The position numbers were made by a program, and so were the translations under genes. This document shows positions 1 to 6,090 of a stretch of DNA of 6,090 bases, piece after piece. Under the pieces are notes generated by a model. The model ran no database searches, was not told where the DNA came from, and saw only the letters and a list, made by a program, of their open reading frames with translations. Source of the DNA: an uncultured Collinsella sp. (lineage in GTDB: Bacteria; Actinomycetota; Coriobacteriia; Coriobacteriales; Coriobacteriaceae); the NCBI GenBank assembly GCA_902468695.1, contig CABQZS010000009.1, positions 1 through 6,090 of the forward strand. Direction: 5' to 3'. Within the stretch, counting starts at the first letter, position 1, and the number at the start of each line of letters is the position of its first letter.

Positions 1-100
1 TGTTGCTCACGGCCTCGATCTGCTCGACGGGGTTGTTGCCGAGGGCGTTGCCGCCGAGGGCGACGACAATACGATCGGGCTTGCCAAGAGGCTTAGACAT
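1..100 (-). CDS. arcC: Carbamate kinase, N-terminal fragment (gene runs off the window)
   Basis: Only the first 33 codons are present; the rest lies beyond base 1. The visible peptide starts MSKPLGKPDRIVVALGGNAL and continues GNNPVEQIEAVSN. The hydrophobic strand followed by LGGNALGN is the nucleotide-binding start typical of carbamate kinases in the amino-acid kinase superfamily; aspartate and uridylate kinases usually show a different G-G-S/G-R pattern here. The family makes ATP and carbamate from carbamoyl phosphate and ADP in the cytosol, normally as the last step of arginine deiminase or agmatine catabolism. The ATG at 98-100 is supported by an AGAAAGGA Shine-Dalgarno 8 nt upstream. It lies about 650 bp downstream of nifJ on the same strand, beyond a strong terminator, so it probably has its own promoter. 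Partner genes arcA/arcB are not visible. The family call rests on a short N-terminus but a diagnostic motif. Confidence 0.85.
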   Translation of the reverse strand, partial: MSKPLGKPDRIVVALGGNALGNNPVEQIEAVSN

Positions 101-108
101 TGCTGGAA

Positions 109-116
109 TCCTTTCT
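109..116 (-). promoter_or_regulatory. Ribosome binding site of arcC
   Basis: The minus strand reads AGAAAGGA followed by 8 nt and then ATG. This is a good purine-rich Shine-Dalgarno at normal spacing and fixes the arcC start at base 100. Confidence 0.75.
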
Positions 117-135
117 GTAAAAGGCCTACAACCCA

Positions 136-173
136 TTAATAACCCGCGTCCGTGCGATACGCGAGTTTATTAA
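136..173. repeat. Imperfect palindrome in the arcC upstream region
   Basis: TTAATAA (136-142) is matched by TTATTAA (167-173), and CGCGT (145-149) by ACGCG (159-163). The two paired blocks are separated by a 2 x 3 nt internal mismatch and enclose a 9-nt loop. The element lies between the candidate promoter and the arcC ribosome binding site, so it could be an operator or a 5'-UTR hairpin. The symmetry is seen directly; a regulatory role is inferred. Confidence 0.45.
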
Positions 174-186
174 GGTTTATATTCTC

Positions 187-215
187 TTTATCGCTCATTT
201 TATTCATTTTGAAAA
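187..215 (-). promoter_or_regulatory. Candidate arcC promoter with an ARG-box-like half-site
   Basis: On the minus strand TTTTCA (210-215) and GATAAA (187-192) are separated by exactly 17 bp, each matching 4 of 6 bases of the sigma-70 type -35 and -10 boxes. The spacer contains ATGAATAAAAT (197-207), which matches one half of the ArgR/AhrC operator consensus (TGAAT followed by A/T bases); the second half is not recognisable. An arginine-responsive operator would suit an arginine catabolism gene, but this is inference from one half-site. TTTATCGCTCA (187-197) recurs as TTTATCCGCTCA at 239-250, which may mark a second protein site. The box matches are weak. Confidence 0.3.
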
Positions 216-315
216 TAGCGGAACGGTGAACGGTCGTTTTTATCCGCTCAGCGTACAGAACCCCAGTTCAGGCATATCTACGCCATTTACGTGCAACTTT
301 ATTTAAATGCAGCGA

Positions 316-423
316 GGATTATGTCGGATTATGCAAACTACATCTCTGCTAAACACAAAACAGACAGCGTAAAATCTTACTCGCACTATACGAGATTCTA
401 TGCACTTATAAGTCGAGTATGCA
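316..423. repeat. AT-rich block with short direct repeats and a palindrome
   Basis: No credible gene is seen here. GGATTATG occurs at 316-323 and again at 326-333, a spacing of 10 bp (about one helical turn). TATGCA occurs at 330-335, 399-404 and 418-423; the last two are 19 bp apart and flank the perfect 10-bp palindrome ACTTATAAGT (404-413). CTCG and CGAG blocks flank this area as well. Helically phased repeats in an AT-rich stretch upstream of arcC resemble protein-binding sites, but no known regulator consensus is recognised. Confidence 0.35.
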
Positions 424-447
424 CCCCTGCAAAAACAAGGGGCTTTT
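424..447 (+). terminator. Weak terminator-like hairpin
   Basis: CCCCT (424-428) pairs with AGGGG (438-442) around a 9-nt A-rich loop, followed by CTTTT on the plus strand. The shape is that of a short rho-independent terminator reading rightward, but no plus-strand gene precedes it and the stem is only 5 bp. On the minus strand there is no following T-run. It could be a remnant, part of a small RNA, or chance. Confidence 0.2.
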
Positions 448-509
448 CATCCAGCAAAAGGAATAAAGAAGAGCTCCGAAAAGACGGCAACACCCAAGTC
501 CCCCATCCA

Positions 510-561
510 TCCCCAAAGTGGCGCGAGGTTTCGCGGCAAAGCCGCGAAACAGCGAAGGGGA
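510..561. repeat. Perfect 10-bp hairpin inside a longer inverted repeat
   Basis: GTTTCGCGGC (528-537), AAA (538-540) and GCCGCGAAAC (541-550) form a perfect GC-rich stem with a triloop. An outer TCCCC (510-514) can pair with GGGGA (557-561). A competing stem, CGCGA (522-526) with TCGCG (531-535), is also possible. It lies in the nifJ-arcC gap, beyond the nifJ terminator. There is no T-run on either side, so it is not a standard terminator; a dispersed palindromic repeat or a structured RNA are the alternatives. Confidence 0.6.
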
Positions 562-576
562 CGGAATACCCGGCCA

Positions 577-616
577 ACTACGTCCTTCATCCGCCCACAC
601 AATCCGAGGACGTAGT
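577..616. repeat. 10-bp perfect inverted repeat with 20-nt loop
   Basis: ACTACGTCCT (577-586) is the exact reverse complement of AGGACGTAGT (607-616). The right arm overlaps TCCGAGGACGT (603-613), which recurs as a direct repeat at 708-718 inside the neighbouring large hairpin, linking the two elements. No function can be assigned. Confidence 0.5.
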
Positions 617-620
617 CGTA

Positions 621-745
621 GCAGGATCCGAGGGCTAACCTTCGCGGACACTCCGCAGGACGAAAGAACCCCCGCCGCACGTAGTGCGCAGCGGGGGTTC
701 TTTCATGTCCGAGGACGTCCGCGAAGGTTAGCCCTCAGATCCTGC
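621..745. repeat. Large imperfect inverted repeat (two 55-nt arms) after nifJ
   Basis: The arms 621-675 and 691-745 are reverse complements. The outer 29 positions match with one mismatch (base 629 against 737), then comes a divergent 12-nt stretch, then a perfect 14-bp inner stem. The divergent parts (650-661 and 705-716) are not random: the left carries GCGGA-CAC-TCCGC (644-656) and the right carries GTCC-GA-GGAC (707-716). As RNA this would be a hairpin of about 125 nt starting 10 nt after the nifJ stop codon. The inner part is the likely nifJ terminator; the outer arms are much longer than termination needs and may protect the mRNA 3' end or mark an inserted palindromic repeat. Confidence 0.85.
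662..704 (-). terminator. Strong rho-independent terminator of nifJ, symmetric
   Basis: GAAAGAACCCCCGC (662-675) pairs perfectly with GCGGGGGTTCTTTC (691-704). The loop contains a further CGCAC-GTA-GTGCG stem (676-688), giving about 19 bp with a 2-nt bulge. The stem base is A/T-rich on both sides (GGTTCTTTC), so termination could work in both directions, but only nifJ on the minus strand feeds into it here. It lies 52-94 nt after the nifJ stop codon and separates nifJ from arcC. Confidence 0.8.
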
Positions 746-755
746 GGTGGGAGAC

Positions 756-4295
<3,540 letters not shown>

Positions 4296-4300
4296 ATACC

Positions 4301-4310
4301 CCTCTCCTCT
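4301..4310 (-). promoter_or_regulatory. Ribosome binding site of nifJ, decides the start
   Basis: The minus strand reads AGAGGAGAGG, then 5 nt, then ATG at 4293-4295. The in-frame ATG at 4311-4313 lies upstream of this site and would have no Shine-Dalgarno of its own, so the shorter protein is preferred. Confidence 0.8.
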
Positions 4311-4327
4311 CATATAGGTATACAGGC

Positions 4328-4343
4328 CCCGGCGATCGCCGGG
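4328..4343. repeat. Perfect 16-bp palindrome upstream of nifJ
   Basis: CCCGGCGATCGCCGGG is fully self-complementary and lies 33 bp upstream of the nifJ start codon. As DNA it could be an operator for a dimeric regulator; as RNA it forms a 6-bp GC stem with a GATC loop just ahead of the ribosome site. No T-run follows on the minus strand, so it is not a standard attenuator. The sequence does not match regulators commonly tied to PFOR, such as Rex. Confidence 0.55.
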
Positions 4344-4547
4344 ATGTTGGCGTGATGGGATTTACGCTGTTGCTTCCAATCATCTGGCAGGCAGGCTCAG
4401 CAGCAGGTACGTGGCGTGGAGAGAAGACATGCCGAGGCGAGGGGCAGCTGATGCGCCCCACAGACCCGACCGCCCGTCTTGCACATGACCGAGCGCCGCA
4501 AAGGCCGCATGCCGGATGCTCCCGGGCACGCCCCGGCGATGGGAAGC

Positions 4548-4581
4548 GCCCGCAACGGAAATCCGCATGCGGGCTTATTGT
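4548..4581. terminator. Hairpin followed by TTATTGT, possible plus-strand terminator
   Basis: GCCCGCA (4548-4554) pairs with TGCGGGC (4568-4574), and the loop has an inner CGGA-AA-TCCG stem. On the plus strand TTATTGT follows, as in a weak intrinsic terminator, but no plus-strand gene reads into it. On the minus strand it lies about 95 nt after the FHA gene and is followed by GCTTCCC, a poor T-run. It may end FHA-operon transcripts inefficiently, or be part of the nifJ leader. Confidence 0.3.
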
Positions 4582-4609
4582 ACCCCGCCGTTAAGTGTAA
4601 TTTCGACAA
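4577..4609 (-). promoter_or_regulatory. Candidate nifJ promoter
   Basis: On the minus strand TACAAT (4577-4582) matches 5 of 6 bases of a -10 box in the only AT-rich part of the gap. The best -35-like hexamer, TTGTCG (4604-4609), is 21 bp away, which is too long for ordinary sigma-70 spacing, so the promoter may depend on an activator or lie elsewhere. Start of transcription would fall near 4570. Confidence 0.35.
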
Positions 4610-4621
4610 ATATAGGCGGGC

Positions 4622-4635
4622 GGTAAAGGTTTACC
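4622..4635. repeat. Perfect 14-bp palindrome between the FHA gene and nifJ
   Basis: GGTAAAGGTTTACC consists of GGTAAA and TTTACC around GG. It lies just upstream of the candidate nifJ promoter in transcription order and 34 bp after the FHA stop codon. The size and symmetry fit a binding site for a dimeric helix-turn-helix regulator. A terminator is unlikely because GC-rich bases, not T, follow on the minus strand. Confidence 0.45.
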
Positions 4636-4669
4636 TTGGATGACTGCTGGGATCATTTGGCAGGACTGG

Positions 4670-5608
4670 CTAGAGGGCACCGAAGAGGATGGCGTAGGTA
4701 GTGGATTCGCCGAGCTTGAGCTCGTCGCCGGGATTGAGTTGGGCGGAACGGCCGGGCTCGACCTGAATGCAGACGCGCGTGGCCCCGTTTACCACCACGG
4801 TTCCGTTGGTGGACGACAAGTCCTCGACGTGCCAGATATTTTGAGCATCGCACCAGATATGGGCATGGCGGGCCGAGACATCGTCGCCGACGTCGGTAAT
4901 ATCGCCCTCACCAGTGGCTAGCGCGCCAATCTCAACACCCTGCTCACTCGGCTGAATCCAGCGCGGGGCGCTCACGACAAAACTGTTTTGCACGCGCAGC
5001 AAGCCCAAGGGGTGCGCCGGGGCGGGTTCGCGCTCGCCCGCAGTCAGCGACATGCCAAGCGAACGCGGCGTGGAGGTGCCTCCGCCACAGGTCGCGTGCG
5101 CGTAGTCGATGGCATAGTTCACCGAGGACCGCACATCCGCCGAACAACCGACGGCGACAAACAGCACCAGTACGGCCTCGGCGCGCTCGGCAGGCATGAG
5201 TTCCGCCGCCTGGGACAGGCGATCGAGCGCGTTGCGATAGAGATTCGTGTCCTGGTGGCACTCTTCGAGCGCGCGTACCATCGGTTCACCTGCAGAACCG
5301 CACACCATATTGATCACAGCCGTGGAGTCCATGGGATTTCGCTGGCGCAGGGCCAGTTGCGACATAATACGCGCAGCCGAGGTACCGTATTCGGCAAAGT
5401 AGCGCTGCTGAAGCGTGCCGACCGGCGCGCGAACGATGAAGCGGGAAACCCAAGAGCGATCGGCGGCTCGGCTCTGCGGGCTGCGGCCGTCGGCGAGCGG
5501 ACGGGACGAAAGCACCAAGCCGCACAGCTCGATATGGCTCAGATGCGCCGCGCGCTTAAAGATGTCAAACATGGCCCCGCATGGGGTGAGCTCAACTTGA
5601 GATGCCAT
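4670..5608 (-). CDS. FHA-domain protein with uncharacterised N-terminal region
   Basis: The product has 312 aa. Residues about 222-312 form a forkhead-associated domain, a fold that usually binds phosphothreonine peptides: SARHAHI at 245-251, then VEDLSSTNGTVVVNGA at 261-276 and a closing LNPGDELKLG at 291-300. The GR motif expected before these reads EIGALATGEGDI (226-237), so the arginine that normally contacts phosphate is missing. Residues 1-190 match no family I recognise; they look cytosolic and largely helical, with a hydrophobic stretch AEAVLVLFVAVG at 143-154, six cysteines and no signal peptide. Residues 190-220 look like a linker. The ATG at 5606-5608 follows an AAGGAGG ribosome site inside the end of the preceding gene, whose stop is three bases away, so the two are almost certainly cotranscribed. 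The FHA call is firm; partner and process are unknown. Confidence 0.85.
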   Translation of the reverse strand: MASQVELTPCGAMFDIFKRAAHLSHIELCGLVLSSRPLADGRSPQSRAADRSWVSRFIVRAPVGTLQQRYFAEYGTSAARIMSQLALRQRNPMDSTAVINMVCGSAGEPMVRALEECHQDTNLYRNALDRLSQAAELMPAERAEAVLVLFVAVGCSADVRSSVNYAIDYAHATCGGGTSTPRSLGMSLTAGEREPAPAHPLGLLRVQNSFVVSAPRWIQPSEQGVEIGALATGEGDITDVGDDVSARHAHIWCDAQNIWHVEDLSSTNGTVVVNGATRVCIQVEPGRSAQLNPGDELKLGESTTYAILFGAL

Positions 5609-5611
5609 GAC

Positions 5612-6090
5612 TTAGGCCTCCTTGGTCGTAGAAATAGAATCGGACGATACTTCGACAGGTCCGCCAAAAGTACGGGCAGCTGCGGCTCCACCGGCAAGCG
5701 GAGTCGCCATCTGGGCTTTTGTGCGTCGCGGTGCCGAAACGGGAAGTTCAAAGGCAAAGCCCATCGCAAGCAAAAACCACGTAAGCGTATAGGTTGCAAC
5801 CAGAGCGGCAACAAGGCCGCCCATCACGGCGCGTTGGGAAAATACGCTACATGCAGCCACGACCAGCACCGGAACCTCGCAGGCAGAAAGCGCAAGCACA
5901 CCCTGCAGGAAGCCCGAGCGCCGATCGCGCGCAAGTGCCCCCGCGGCAACGCCGGCTATGCCTGGCAGCGCCAACGCCAGTGCGGCAATAATACCCGGTA
6001 GCGACCCAGACCACACGAACGATCCCAAAGTCGCCGTCACGCGAGCGCCCGACGCCAGCAGCGCGGCCGAAACCACGACCACAGCCCAAA
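5612..6090 (-). CDS. Multi-pass membrane protein, C-terminal part (5' end outside window)
   Basis: The frame is open to the window edge, giving 158 visible residues; the GTG at 6080-6082 has no ribosome site and lies within a hydrophobic run, so the true start is probably upstream. Four hydrophobic segments are visible: one cut by the edge (about 1-25), then about 30-52 (LPGIIAALALALPGIAG), 61-83 and 88-114. A positive loop, ARDRRSG, between the second and third and a basic APRRTK after the last place that loop and the tail in the cytoplasm. The tail of about 40 residues is Ala/Gly-rich and ends EVSSDSISTTKEA, dense in Ser and Thr. The stop (5612-5614) is three bases before the FHA gene. I do not recognise the family. 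The two products may work together, with the tail a conceivable phospho-target, but this is inference. Confidence 0.75.
   Translation of the reverse strand, partial: WAVVVVSAALLASGARVTATLGSFVWSGSLPGIIAALALALPGIAGVAAGALARDRRSGFLQGVLALSACEVPVLVVAACSVFSQRAVMGGLVAALVATYTLTWFLLAMGFAFELPVSAPRRTKAQMATPLAGGAAAARTFGGPVEVSSDSISTTKEA

Larger units (their letters stand above)
4296..4576 (-). other. Gene-free GC-rich stretch before nifJ, possible structured 5' leader
   Basis: About 280 bp without a convincing gene. If the TACAAT box at 4577-4582 is the nifJ promoter, this would be an unusually long leader. Possible stems are GGGGC (4441-4445) with GCCCC (4455-4459), CCGCATGC (4505-4512) with GCATGCGG (4565-4572), extended by GGAT/ATCC past one bulged base, and GCCCGCA (4548-4554) with TGCGGGC (4568-4574). 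The last two compete for the same bases, so alternative folds are possible. GCCCCGGCGAT occurs twice (4326-4336 and 4530-4540). I do not recognise a known riboswitch, T-box, SRP RNA or tmRNA here. Confidence 0.35.

Noticed and set aside
291..638. A 115-codon plus-strand frame in the nifJ-arcC gap, starting with GTG
   Set aside because: It has no Shine-Dalgarno, no recognisable domain, and runs through three inverted repeats before stopping inside the large hairpin arm.
4311..4313. Upstream ATG as nifJ start, adding MRGEGY
   Set aside because: The ribosome site lies downstream of this ATG, and the family typically begins with the MARKFKSMDGNEA sequence at 4295.
4538..4600. Plus-strand similarity to a cobalamin riboswitch (ATGGGAAG, AAATCC, CCCCGCC and TGTAA in order)
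   Set aside because: The later conserved parts of that riboswitch are missing, and no plus-strand gene follows; the sequence runs into the 3' end of the minus-strand FHA gene.
4590..4612. Possible Rex operator (TTGTCGAA ... TTAAC on the minus strand)
   Set aside because: The half-sites are not inverted at the right spacing and the second half does not match TTxACAA.
4314..4669. Search of the FHA-nifJ gap for a TPP riboswitch, T-box, SRP RNA, 6S RNA or tRNA
   Set aside because: None of the conserved core motifs of these RNAs could be found on either strand by eye.
4988..6001. A 337-codon plus-strand frame opposite the FHA and membrane genes
   Set aside because: Its composition is rich in Arg, Gly and His as expected for an antisense shadow, and it lacks a ribosome site. 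The minus-strand genes have clear domains, a ribosome site and operon spacing.

Overview
The window looks like a chromosomal stretch from a GC-rich anaerobic gut actinobacterium, most likely Collinsella or another Coriobacteriia. This is inferred from the fermentative gene content, the strong C/G third-position bias and the protein flavour; no rRNA or marker gene confirms it. All four recognisable genes lie on the minus strand, so transcription runs from high to low coordinates.

Layout in the direction of transcription: (1) at 6090-5612, the 3' part of a small multi-pass membrane protein; (2) three bases later, at 5608-4670, a 312-aa protein with a C-terminal FHA domain, evidently in the same operon; (3) a gene-free stretch of about 370 bp (4669-4296) with a possible promoter, several palindromes and a GC-rich possible 5' leader; (4) at 4295-756, a complete pyruvate:ferredoxin (flavodoxin) oxidoreductase of 1179 aa with all expected cofactor motifs; (5) a gene-free stretch of about 650 bp (755-101) that opens with a very large hairpin/terminator, continues with further inverted repeats, then becomes AT-rich and carries a possible promoter; (6) at 100-1, the first 33 codons of a gene that reads as carbamate kinase.

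Functionally, PFOR oxidises pyruvate to acetyl-CoA, CO2 and reduced ferredoxin, while carbamate kinase makes ATP from carbamoyl phosphate, usually the last step of arginine or agmatine fermentation. Both are energy-conserving anaerobic enzymes, but the strong terminator between them argues for separate transcription. The FHA/membrane pair is an uncharacterised unit. Its FHA domain keeps the S-x-R-H and STNGT motifs but lacks the usual glycine-arginine, so phosphothreonine binding is uncertain.

No mobile element, CRISPR array, tRNA or rRNA was seen. The least explained part is the nifJ-arcC intergenic region, where four inverted repeats follow one another within about 320 bp, one of them with two 55-nt arms.
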